This document shows positions 1-6,081 of a stretch of DNA of 10,383 nt, piece by piece; the stretch's first letter is position 1; each line of letters begins with the position of its first letter. The notes beneath the pieces are model-generated. The model saw only the letters and a program-made list of their open reading frames with translations, was not told the origin of the DNA and did not search any database. The stretch lies in assembly GCA_014728955.1 (NCBI GenBank), contig WJKT01000041.1, positions 1 through 10,383 of the forward strand, in the 5' to 3' direction. This DNA is from Candidatus Peregrinibacteria bacterium. GTDB taxonomy: Bacteria > Patescibacteriota > Gracilibacteria > UBA1369 > PNNO01. Position numbers and translations under genes: made by a program.

Positions 1-69
1 ATCAATAGCCTCGGGCTGATCACCGGTCGGTTTAAAATCCGATACCAATTTGAATTTTTTGTCCTCCAT
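1..69 (-). CDS. uvrB: UvrB, excinuclease ABC subunit B, N-terminal 23 codons (partial, runs off left edge)
   Basis: Read from 69 down to 1, an ATG opens an uninterrupted frame to the window edge. Its translation contains the segment FKLVSDFKPTGDQPEAID, the very conserved start of UvrB. The GDQP element there precedes the Walker A helicase motif, which lies outside the window. UvrB is the damage-verifying helicase-like subunit of UvrABC nucleotide excision repair in the cytoplasm. The visible part is too short to judge whether the gene is intact. It is divergent from the gene at 151, and a promoter with hexamers at 114-119 and 92-97 fits its start, giving a leader of about 16 nt. No Shine-Dalgarno sequence is visible. 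The identification rests on a short but distinctive motif. Confidence 0.9.
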   Translation of the reverse strand, partial: MEDKKFKLVSDFKPTGDQPEAID

Positions 70-91
70 ATAAACAAAATTTAGCCTGATT

Positions 92-119
92 ATTCTACCA
101 GAAACAAAAAACTTTGCAA
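92..119 (-). promoter_or_regulatory. Predicted sigma70-type promoter of uvrB
   Basis: On the minus strand, TTGCAA (119-114) and TAGAAT (97-92) are separated by 16 bp. Each is close to the sigma70 consensus (TTGACA, TATAAT). The predicted start is near 85, about 16 nt before the uvrB ATG. TTGCAA is its own reverse complement and also serves as the -35 of the opposite promoter. This is a prediction from motif and spacing only. Confidence 0.55.
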
Positions 120-141
120 TCCACCGCCCCCCGCTTATAAT
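114..141 (+). promoter_or_regulatory. Predicted sigma70-type promoter of the 180-aa membrane protein gene
   Basis: TTGCAA (114-119) and a perfect TATAAT (136-141) are separated by 16 bp, with an unusually C-rich spacer. Transcription should begin about 7 nt after the -10, near 148, while the ATG is at 151. The mRNA would therefore be leaderless or nearly so. The -35 is shared with the divergent uvrB promoter. Confidence 0.65.
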
Positions 142-150
142 GAATTTACT

Positions 151-693
151 ATGAAAAAATTCCTTCTTTACAGTACCGGTCTCACCATTATAACCCTAAC
201 GATAGGCATCCTAACGGTATTTGGGTTTTTTGATGTTTCAGACGGTCAAACAAACCTCATCGGAAACATAGCTCCCACTACAACCGAGGTTGATGTTCAT
301 AATCATATTGTCGATAGCATTCACCGTATAGGTCTCCGGGCGAAAGATGCACAGGAAACAATGCAATCACTCACACCTCAAACGCCTATCGATGAGCTGC
401 AAATAATAGTGGATTCTATGGTACAGACACAAAAAGATCTCGATCAGTATATAGAAAGCCACACATTTAAACGAAATAAACAAACTATACAGCACCTCTG
501 CAACACAACATATTTTCCCGCACTTATACAATACGAATATGGCTATAGAAAATTCTTTAGTTTTGCTTCGTCAAAAGCACTTGATCAAAAAAAATTAGAC
601 ACGTTCAAACAAACAATCACCAATCGTTTTGCAGAATATCAGCAAGCACATAATATGCTCGTTGATGAATTAAATCGTGTACGACGGTATTAG
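151..693 (+). CDS. Hypothetical single-pass membrane-anchored helical protein, 180 aa
   Basis: I do not recognise a family. The protein begins MKK, followed by one hydrophobic segment at about residues 5-27 that can act as an uncleaved signal anchor or a signal peptide. The rest, about 150 residues, should lie outside the cytoplasm. It is polar, rich in Q, T, K and D, has few Gly/Pro after residue 85, and looks mainly alpha-helical. There is one cysteine (near residue 117) and a run of aromatic residues (near 121-137). The start is well supported: the charged-then-hydrophobic N terminus begins at this ATG and a perfect -10 lies only 9 bp upstream. The stop codon TAG (691-693) overlaps by 4 nt the stop of the convergent gene. 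An envelope role is an inference from topology only; the coding call is firmer than any function. Confidence 0.75.
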   Translation: MKKFLLYSTGLTIITLTIGILTVFGFFDVSDGQTNLIGNIAPTTTEVDVHNHIVDSIHRIGLRAKDAQETMQSLTPQTPIDELQIIVDSMVQTQKDLDQYIESHTFKRNKQTIQHLCNTTYFPALIQYEYGYRKFFSFASSKALDQKKLDTFKQTITNRFAEYQQAHNMLVDELNRVRRY

Positions 694-3050
694 AAATAAC
701 GATTACTGGCATTCCATAATGCATATCCTTTTACGCCTCTGTCGTTTGCAGCTTTAATCTGCTCTTCAACATACCACCATCCGTAGTCAGAAACTCCCCA
801 GGCAAACGCCTGAATCCATGGACGGATCTCTGTATCAGTTTCAACTAAAAGCTCCTGAAAAAGACGAATACTTTCGTCAACAAAGTAATAAGGATGATCT
901 CCCGGTTTGTCGAATCCTGCGAATCCCGGTCCAAAATGAGACGGATATACCATTGGATACACTACGTCAATGTATGGACCCAAGCATTCCATTCTTTGCC
1001 CTGTTGAACGAGCGTCGTAGCCATCATTCCATGCAATAACACCGTAAACATCCAAAGAAAGTTTAGACTCGTATGGCCTAATCCTGTCATGCACCTTAAC
1101 TATAAAGTCTCTGATAACTTCATACTTTTCTGTATTTGCTTCATCAAAATTGTATCGCGTTTCATTCACAGGCCCCAGCGTTGGGAATCGAATATAATCA
1201 AACTGAATTTCGTCCACACCCGCTTGTGCCAATTCTTCGGTAAGACCTAAAATATACTCCTGGGTTTCTTCATTAGACGGATCAACCCACATCACACCCT
1301 CACGATTGGACCATGGCCCGCCGTGCACATGTTGAATAGCAAGATCCGGTCTGCTTCGGGCAAGATTAATATCTTTAAAAATAACGATGCGAGCCGCCAA
1401 ATAAATGCCTTGGTCGTGCCAGTAACGAACATAGTTTTCAAGGTCGGGGATAATAACGTGACTATCAGCTCCTGTTTCTGAAACCATAGGGACCTCGGAC
1501 GGATAAAAAACCTTTCCGTCAATCTCCTTAACATCAAAAACAAGCATCTTTCCGCCACGCTTTTGCATAGCCTCAGCAAGACGATTCCCCTCATCAGATA
1601 CTGCGTAATAGCCGGTTAAATAAATCCCCCACGGCTGATTGGCAGGCACAGAATGTTTAATAAGCAAACGCGGAATATCGGGCACCATAACTTCGTCTCC
1701 CGGCTCAAAATCACTGTCCGGATTAGCCGCTAACAATGCTTCACGGAATTTGGATGTTCGATAATGATTTGAATATGGCAGGAACATTTTGGAAACAGAC
1801 CCTCCCTCTTTAGGGATTGTGTAATAAAACTTCCCGTCTCGTAATACTAATGAATCAGGCACCATATTCACCTGAACCTTGGTAAGTTTGTAAGCAATAG
1901 CTTTCCAAAACTGACTTCCAAAAGAGGCTCTTTGAACAGTTGTTGGTTTACATGTTTGATATGGAAACTCAGGAACAACTTCCTCTTCACCTTCTTCATC
2001 AACAATCTCTCCTTCCGTAGCATCATCTGCTTCTACAGGAATCTCCATTGCCACATCAACTTCTTCAGGCTCAACAACCGACTGTGCATGTGCAACATAT
2101 GGCCTGAATGCAGGATCTTCATCCGACTTCTCAATCTCTCCGGGTGCACGATTAAACCACCTGTCCCACTCTTCATTAATCACCTGAATTCGCGGAATCA
2201 TATACGGATCAAAATCTTCATGGTTTGGCATGAAAGCGGGATGAGAACCAACCAAAAAAGCTGCATCAATTTCATATGTATAGCCTTCATCTTCTCCCGA
2301 TTCAATCAGTTTTAACAGCTCTCCATCGGGATAATTCCCGAGTGGGTAGGCAAGTGCTCTCATTTCGTATGGCTCATCAAGATCAAGCTGATTGTTCACA
2401 TATCGCTGCGCCTCTGCCAAAGTCCATTGAATTGTCTGTGCATCAACCTTATCCAAATCTTCATGCCCAAACGTATGACTTCCAATCTCGCGACCCGAAC
2501 TAACAAGATACTGCAACTTATCATCTATATACTCAGCCTGACCAAAACTATAGGGGAGTACAAAAAAGGTTCCGGCGCTGCCAAAATCAGGGCGCTCCTC
2601 AATAAATCTATTCATTACGCCAACCGCACAATCCGGATCAATCGTTCCATCTTCAAGTATTCTAAATTGCCCTTCACTCGCATCATCGAAGGTAAGAAGG
2701 ATCGGCTTTTTGCCTTCCTCAATCGGAAATTTCATATTCAAAAACTGCTCAACGGTAACAGGCCTGTAATCATTATTATAAAGCCATAAAAGATCATTAT
2801 AAAATGATTCGGGTGATCGGGTCCAACGCCCATCTTCTTCACCAAAATTGTGATATTCAAGTACCGCTATTTTCTCCGCTCGCCCATCGTACTCTTCGTA
2901 CTGTTCATCATCATATATCGACTCCTGATATACCGGTTGATCCGACTCAACAAGTGAAGCCGGCGTATTGGCCGACGGATGTATCAGAAAAAAAGAATTT
3001 ATTACAACACACAGTGTAAAAAGACCGAGAATAAAAAGAGAGCGTTTCAT
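690..3050 (-). CDS. Exported NodB polysaccharide deacetylase - LysM-like - putative glycosyl hydrolase (DUF4015-type) fusion, 786 aa
   Basis: Numbering is from the ATG at 3050. Residues 1-25 are a signal peptide or signal anchor (MKRS then a long hydrophobic run). Residues 60-300 are a NodB polysaccharide deacetylase: IAVLEYHNF at 61-69, LTFDD at 119-123 (D122 and D123, catalytic base and metal ligand in this family), SHTFGH at 191-196 (H192 and H196, the metal histidines), and AYPLG at 234-238. Residues 327-361 are a very acidic linker. Residues 409-457 resemble a degenerate LysM (YTI at the start, ALLAANPD and PGDEVMVP at the end). Residues 470-786 match the putative glycosyl hydrolase family PF13200/DUF4015, including DEIQFDYIRFP (613-623), YPMVYPSHF (698-706) and ALWNASNRY near the end. 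The protein probably N-deacetylates and cleaves an extracellular glycan or peptidoglycan-like polymer; the substrate is unknown. I chose 3050 over the longer frame from 3101 because the signal sequence starts here and the promoter lies at 3080-3108. Confidence 0.88.
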   Translation of the reverse strand: MKRSLFILGLFTLCVVINSFFLIHPSANTPASLVESDQPVYQESIYDDEQYEEYDGRAEKIAVLEYHNFGEEDGRWTRSPESFYNDLLWLYNNDYRPVTVEQFLNMKFPIEEGKKPILLTFDDASEGQFRILEDGTIDPDCAVGVMNRFIEERPDFGSAGTFFVLPYSFGQAEYIDDKLQYLVSSGREIGSHTFGHEDLDKVDAQTIQWTLAEAQRYVNNQLDLDEPYEMRALAYPLGNYPDGELLKLIESGEDEGYTYEIDAAFLVGSHPAFMPNHEDFDPYMIPRIQVINEEWDRWFNRAPGEIEKSDEDPAFRPYVAHAQSVVEPEEVDVAMEIPVEADDATEGEIVDEEGEEEVVPEFPYQTCKPTTVQRASFGSQFWKAIAYKLTKVQVNMVPDSLVLRDGKFYYTIPKEGGSVSKMFLPYSNHYRTSKFREALLAANPDSDFEPGDEVMVPDIPRLLIKHSVPANQPWGIYLTGYYAVSDEGNRLAEAMQKRGGKMLVFDVKEIDGKVFYPSEVPMVSETGADSHVIIPDLENYVRYWHDQGIYLAARIVIFKDINLARSRPDLAIQHVHGGPWSNREGVMWVDPSNEETQEYILGLTEELAQAGVDEIQFDYIRFPTLGPVNETRYNFDEANTEKYEVIRDFIVKVHDRIRPYESKLSLDVYGVIAWNDGYDARSTGQRMECLGPYIDVVYPMVYPSHFGPGFAGFDKPGDHPYYFVDESIRLFQELLVETDTEIRPWIQAFAWGVSDYGWWYVEEQIKAANDRGVKGYALWNASNRYF

Positions 3051-3079
3051 AAGATAACTGTTGCTATGAGGTAGGAAAG

Positions 3080-3108
3080 ATTGTATAAAAATATACCGCA
3101 TTTGGCAA
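3080..3108 (-). promoter_or_regulatory. Predicted promoter of the deacetylase/hydrolase gene
   Basis: On the minus strand, TTGCCA (3108-3103) and TACAAT (3085-3080) lie 17 bp apart, each one mismatch from consensus. The predicted start near 3073 leaves a leader of about 23 nt before the ATG at 3050 and lies downstream of the alternative ATG at 3101, which argues against that start. Confidence 0.6.
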
Positions 3109-3130
3109 GAAAAAGTATTATCTTTACACT
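3102..3130 (+). promoter_or_regulatory. Possible promoter of the inositol-monophosphatase-family gene
   Basis: TTGGCA (3102-3107) and TACACT (3125-3130) are spaced 17 bp apart; the -10 has two mismatches, so this is weaker than the other promoters called. The start would be near 3137, about 26 nt before the ATG at 3163. The -35 overlaps the -35 of the divergent promoter almost completely. No Shine-Dalgarno sequence is seen in the leader. Confidence 0.35.
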
Positions 3131-3162
3131 ACACACATACCTATCATAACCCTCCACCCACT

Positions 3163-3951
3163 ATGAAAACATTATCAAATTATACCACTACAGCCCTTTC
3201 CGTAGCCAAGAAATGCGGCGAAATACTAACATCGTACTATCACAAAGAAACCCTTTCATATACCAAAAAAGGCTATAACGACATTGCAACCGAAGCGGAT
3301 ATTGCTTCGGAAAAAAACGCAATACACATGATACACAATCAATTTCCGGATCATGCCATATACGCAGAAGAATCGGGTAAACAAAATAGCGATAGCCCGT
3401 ACCGATGGATTATCGACCCACTTGACGGAACAACAAATTTCAAACACAGGCTTCCTGTTTTTGCCGTATCAATAGCATTGGAAATTAAAAACGAACTCCA
3501 TTGCGGTGTTATTTATGCTCCAAAATTACAAGAATTATTTGTTGCAGAACAAGGAAAAGGAGCCTTTCTAAACGAACAAGCCGTGCATGTTTCATCTACT
3601 AACGGTAGCGAACTATCACTTGCAGCTACAGGGTTTATTCCTAATAAACCCAAAGCGTATGACAATCTTGCCATCTGGTCGCACGTGAGCAAAAGCGGCT
3701 ACCCGTTACGACGCTTGGGCGCAGCATCAATCGATCTTGCCTACACGGCATGTGGACGATTTGATGCGTTTTGGGAATTTGGTCTGCACCCATGGGATAT
3801 AGCCGCGGGAATGCTCATTATTCAGGAAGCCGGAGGTACCGTCACCACTGTTGATAACAAACCCATTCACGTTGAAAGCCCGTCAATATTGGCAACAAAC
3901 GGTGCAATACACAACACAATACAGGAAGTTATCCACGAAGCGAGCGAATAG
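3163..3951 (+). CDS. Inositol monophosphatase family protein (SuhB/CysQ/FBPase-like superfamily), 262 aa
   Basis: This is a soluble Mg-dependent, lithium-sensitive-type phosphatase. The family signatures are all present: DIATEAD at 40-46, the metal-binding AEESG at 68-72, the hallmark WIIDPLDGTTNF at 82-93 (D85 and D88 as metal ligands), and the C-terminal HPWDIAAG at 209-216 with D212. The length is normal for the family (about 250-270 aa). Members hydrolyse inositol 1-phosphate, fructose 1,6-bisphosphate, NADP, PAP or histidinol phosphate, and sequence alone does not settle which. The neighbouring pentose-phosphate genes make a sugar-phosphate substrate plausible, but that is inference. The ATG at 3163 lacks a Shine-Dalgarno sequence. 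The last 23 nt overlap, tail to tail, the end of rpe on the other strand. Confidence 0.93.
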   Translation: MKTLSNYTTTALSVAKKCGEILTSYYHKETLSYTKKGYNDIATEADIASEKNAIHMIHNQFPDHAIYAEESGKQNSDSPYRWIIDPLDGTTNFKHRLPVFAVSIALEIKNELHCGVIYAPKLQELFVAEQGKGAFLNEQAVHVSSTNGSELSLAATGFIPNKPKAYDNLAIWSHVSKSGYPLRRLGAASIDLAYTACGRFDAFWEFGLHPWDIAAGMLIIQEAGGTVTTVDNKPIHVESPSILATNGAIHNTIQEVIHEASE

Positions 3952-4552
3952 CGGCAAGACGATCGTCCGCTTTAAAAATATATGAACCGGCAATAAGAAT
4001 ATTTGCTCCCGCCTCTTTGCATAATGTTCCTGTTTCTGCATTGATTCCTCCATCAACGGCTATATCTAAATCAGGCGCTTTTTCCCGAAGCCATTTAATT
4101 TTATCAAGAGCTGCGGGCATAAACGACTGCCCACCAAACCCCGGCTCAACAGACATAACCAGCACCCAATCAAGATGCTCGAGTAATGGCTTCAATACCG
4201 TTATGTCAGTATTGGGTTTCACTGAGATACCGGCCTTCATTCCCTGTTTTCGTATACGTTTTAAGAGTGATGGAGCATACTCAACAGCTTCGTAATGAAA
4301 TGTTAAAACCTCTAATCCGATTGAAGCAAAATCATCAACATAGTGCTGTGGATTTTCAACCATCAAATGAACATCCAATGGGGTATCAGTTTGAATACAT
4401 CGAACTACCGGCGCACCAAACGTAAGATTCGGCACAAAATGGCCGTCCATAACATCAATATGCATATAATCCGAATGCGCTTCAATTGTTGAAATTTCTT
4501 TATTTAAAGCGCCAAAATCAGCCGATAAAATTGAGGGGGCTATGTGTACCAT
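3929..4552 (-). CDS. rpe: Ribulose-phosphate 3-epimerase, 207 aa
   Basis: This cytosolic TIM-barrel enzyme interconverts D-ribulose 5-phosphate and D-xylulose 5-phosphate in the pentose phosphate pathway. Recognisable motifs in order are APSILSADF (5-13), HIDVMDGHFVPNLTFG (31-46), DVHLMVE (60-66), SVEPGFGGQSF (134-144), VDGGIN (166-171) and AGSYIF (188-193). The expected metal/catalytic residues H31, D33, H62 and D167 are all there. At 207 aa it is slightly shorter than the usual 215-225, and the C terminus stops soon after the phosphate-binding loop. It is the last gene of prs-rpiB-rpe, 2 bp after the rpiB stop, so it is probably cotranslated. No Shine-Dalgarno sequence precedes the ATG. Its 3' end overlaps the convergent phosphatase gene by 23 nt. 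Confidence 0.97.
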   Translation of the reverse strand: MVHIAPSILSADFGALNKEISTIEAHSDYMHIDVMDGHFVPNLTFGAPVVRCIQTDTPLDVHLMVENPQHYVDDFASIGLEVLTFHYEAVEYAPSLLKRIRKQGMKAGISVKPNTDITVLKPLLEHLDWVLVMSVEPGFGGQSFMPAALDKIKWLREKAPDLDIAVDGGINAETGTLCKEAGANILIAGSYIFKADDRLAAIRSLRG

Positions 4553-4554
4553 AA

Positions 4555-4989
4555 TTATTTGTCAAGCATTTCCACACGTTTTTTGTGACGCTTTGCCGAA
4601 TCCGGTTCGGTATCCAAAAACGTATCCACAATGGTCAGCGCCGTTTTTTCATCAATGATTCGTTCACCGAGACAAAGCACATTGGCATGATTATGACGTC
4701 TAGACATTTCAGCCAATTCAACCGTCGGACACAGCGCTGCCCGAATACCTTTGTGACGATTACACGCCATGGCACTTCCCTGCCCGGTACCACACACCAT
4801 AATTCCTTTGCTATGAGGGTATTCCAATACTTTCTCACATACTTCACGCGCAATAATAGGATAATCAACAGAATCTTCTCCTTCAAAACTCCCTAAATCG
4901 GTTACGGTTACATCACGTTTCTCAAGATGGTCTTTAACCGCTTGTTTAAGATTATATCCGGCATGATCCGATCCTATGTAGATTTTCAT
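4555..4989 (-). CDS. rpiB: Ribose-5-phosphate isomerase B, RpiB/LacAB family, 144 aa
   Basis: The enzyme interconverts ribose 5-phosphate and ribulose 5-phosphate, linking the pentose phosphate pathway to PRPP synthesis. The N-terminal GSDHAGYNLK (6-15) carries the Asp-His pair of the family. CGTGQGSAMACN (66-77) carries the catalytic cysteine C66 and the phosphate-binding loop, and RRHNHANVLCLGERI (97-111) carries the conserved His. The length is typical (about 140-150 aa). A basic tail (KRHKK near 133-137) closes the protein. The family also includes allose 6-phosphate and galactose 6-phosphate isomerases, but the position between prs and rpe strongly favours ribose 5-phosphate. It starts 12 bp after the prs stop, with no Shine-Dalgarno sequence in the gap. 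Confidence 0.96.
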   Translation of the reverse strand: MKIYIGSDHAGYNLKQAVKDHLEKRDVTVTDLGSFEGEDSVDYPIIAREVCEKVLEYPHSKGIMVCGTGQGSAMACNRHKGIRAALCPTVELAEMSRRHNHANVLCLGERIIDEKTALTIVDTFLDTEPDSAKRHKKRVEMLDK

Positions 4990-5001
4990 AGAGTAACAAG
5001 T

Positions 5002-5949
5002 TTAAGTAGTAAAAACAGACGATACTGATTTTGCATCATGTACATTTTGTACAATTTTCGCCAATAACGGTGCCACCGACAGCACTTTTAATCCTTTAAA
5101 ATGTTTTTCTTTGGGAACAGGCACAGAATTACTGACAACAACCTCTTTAAATCCAGCTTTTGAAAGACGATCGGCAGCGGGATCTGAGAACACGGGGTGT
5201 GTTGCGGCCAAATAGATATCGTCATGAGCCCCATGTTTTTTTAGAGCTTTAGCGGCATTACACACCGACCCGGCCGTATCGATCATATCATCATAAATAA
5301 TGCAACGTTTACCTTTTACATTTCCCACCAGATGCAATACTTCTGAAACATTAGCTTTTGGTCGTGTTTTATGAATGATTGCCAAATCGGCACCAAGAAC
5401 ATCGGCGAATTTCTTTGCGTCCTTCGCACCACCGGCATCTGGAGAAACAACCACAACATCTTTTAATTTTTTCGTTTTGAAATATTTAGCGAAAAACTTC
5501 TTCGTATACAAATTATCTACCGGGAAGTCAAAAAATCCCTGCTCCTGATCGGAATGCAGCACCATGGTAATAACATGATCCGCACCTGCAGCCGATATTA
5601 AATCAGCCATCAATTTTGCCGAAATCGGTTCGCGCGGCGTAGCCACCCGATCCTGACGTGAATACCCATAATGAGGCATAATCACATGAATTTTATTGGC
5701 AAAAGAACGTTTAAACGCATCAAGCATAACAAAGAGCTCCATAAGATCTTCATTAATGTTTTGCGTTGCCGTTTGAACAACAAAGACATCACACCCGCGT
5801 ACCGTTTCGCCCGGTTTGGCATAGATTTCTCCACAGGCAAATCGAGAAATATGCATTGGCGAAAGCTTAACCCCAAGATTTTTTGCAATTTCCTTGGCGA
5901 GCTCCGGATGAGATGACCCTGAAAATAGTTTGATTGGATGCTTTTGCAT
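5002..5949 (-). CDS. prs: Ribose-phosphate pyrophosphokinase (PRPP synthetase), 315 aa
   Basis: Prs transfers the pyrophosphate group of ATP to ribose 5-phosphate, giving PRPP for purine, pyrimidine, His, Trp and NAD synthesis. It has the class I layout and length: KLFSGSSHPELAKEIA at 7-22, MPHYGYSRQDR at 91-101 (ATP-binding region), LHSDQEQGFFDFPVDNL at 131-147 including Mg ligand H132, the flexible loop KTRPKANVSEV at 194-204, and the PRPP loop DDMIDTAGS at 220-228. One oddity is that the usual DLH triplet before QIQGFF reads VLH here (V130), and the next element has E in place of I. The gene heads the prs-rpiB-rpe operon, so substrate supply and use are encoded together. The start is supported by a perfect -10 element at 5974-5979 and the usual N-terminal distance to the SGSSHPELA motif. 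Confidence 0.97.
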   Translation of the reverse strand: MQKHPIKLFSGSSHPELAKEIAKNLGVKLSPMHISRFACGEIYAKPGETVRGCDVFVVQTATQNINEDLMELFVMLDAFKRSFANKIHVIMPHYGYSRQDRVATPREPISAKLMADLISAAGADHVITMVLHSDQEQGFFDFPVDNLYTKKFFAKYFKTKKLKDVVVVSPDAGGAKDAKKFADVLGADLAIIHKTRPKANVSEVLHLVGNVKGKRCIIYDDMIDTAGSVCNAAKALKKHGAHDDIYLAATHPVFSDPAADRLSKAGFKEVVVSNSVPVPKEKHFKGLKVLSVAPLLAKIVQNVHDAKSVSSVFTT

Positions 5950-5973
5950 AATAGTTCTGGGTTAACGGTTTTC

Positions 5974-5979
5974 ATTATA
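5974..5979 (-). promoter_or_regulatory. Predicted -10 element for the prs-rpiB-rpe operon
   Basis: A perfect TATAAT on the minus strand (5979-5974) would start transcription near 5967, about 18 nt before the prs ATG. I find no good -35 at 16-18 bp; the best match in place, TTACGT at 6002-5997, is poor. The promoter may be weak or activator dependent, or use other contacts. Confidence 0.45.
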
Positions 5980-6023
5980 AAGAGCCTTAACAAGATACGT
6001 AATTGATTCTCGGGAATTTGATG

Positions 6024-6052
6024 TTGACAAAATAAAAGTTTAGGGTTATATT
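6024..6052 (+). promoter_or_regulatory. Strong predicted sigma70-type promoter of the 159-aa gene
   Basis: A perfect TTGACA (6024-6029), a 17-bp A/T-rich spacer, and TATATT (6047-6052, one mismatch) make this the best promoter in the window. Transcription should begin near 6059. The leader to the ATG at 6082 is about 23 nt and lacks a Shine-Dalgarno sequence. Confidence 0.7.
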
Positions 6053-6069
6053 TATAACTAATCCTAAAC
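6038..6069. promoter_or_regulatory. Operator-like inverted repeat over the -10 and start of the 159-aa gene
   Basis: The outer arms GTTTAGG (6038-6044) and CCTAAAC (6063-6069) are perfect reverse complements. Directly inside them, GTTATA (6045-6050) pairs with TATAAC (6053-6058) around a 2-nt centre. Only the four bases TAAT (6059-6062) break the symmetry. The dyad covers the -10 hexamer and the predicted start, where a bound repressor would block the polymerase. Because most of it lies upstream of the predicted start, it would act as DNA rather than as an RNA hairpin. The binding protein is unknown. Confidence 0.45.
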
Positions 6070-6081
6070 ACCTTGTATATT

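Noticed and set aside
1932..2789. Plus-strand open frames opposite the deacetylase/hydrolase gene
   Set aside because: They are antisense to a well-supported domain, carry no family motifs, and overlap one another in different frames.
3051..3101. Longer N terminus of the deacetylase/hydrolase starting at the ATG at 3101
   Set aside because: The extra 17 residues precede a clean signal sequence beginning at 3050, and the predicted promoter and start (about 3073) lie downstream of 3101.
3950..3980. Hairpin AGCGG/CCGCT just after the phosphatase stop, as an intrinsic terminator
   Set aside because: The stem is only 5 bp with a 12-nt loop and is followed by just three T before A-rich sequence. 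It also lies inside the rpe coding region.
6073..6081. TTG start for the 159-aa gene
   Set aside because: It adds only three residues, TTG is a weak start, and an ATG follows at 6082. Without conservation data the ATG is the simpler choice.
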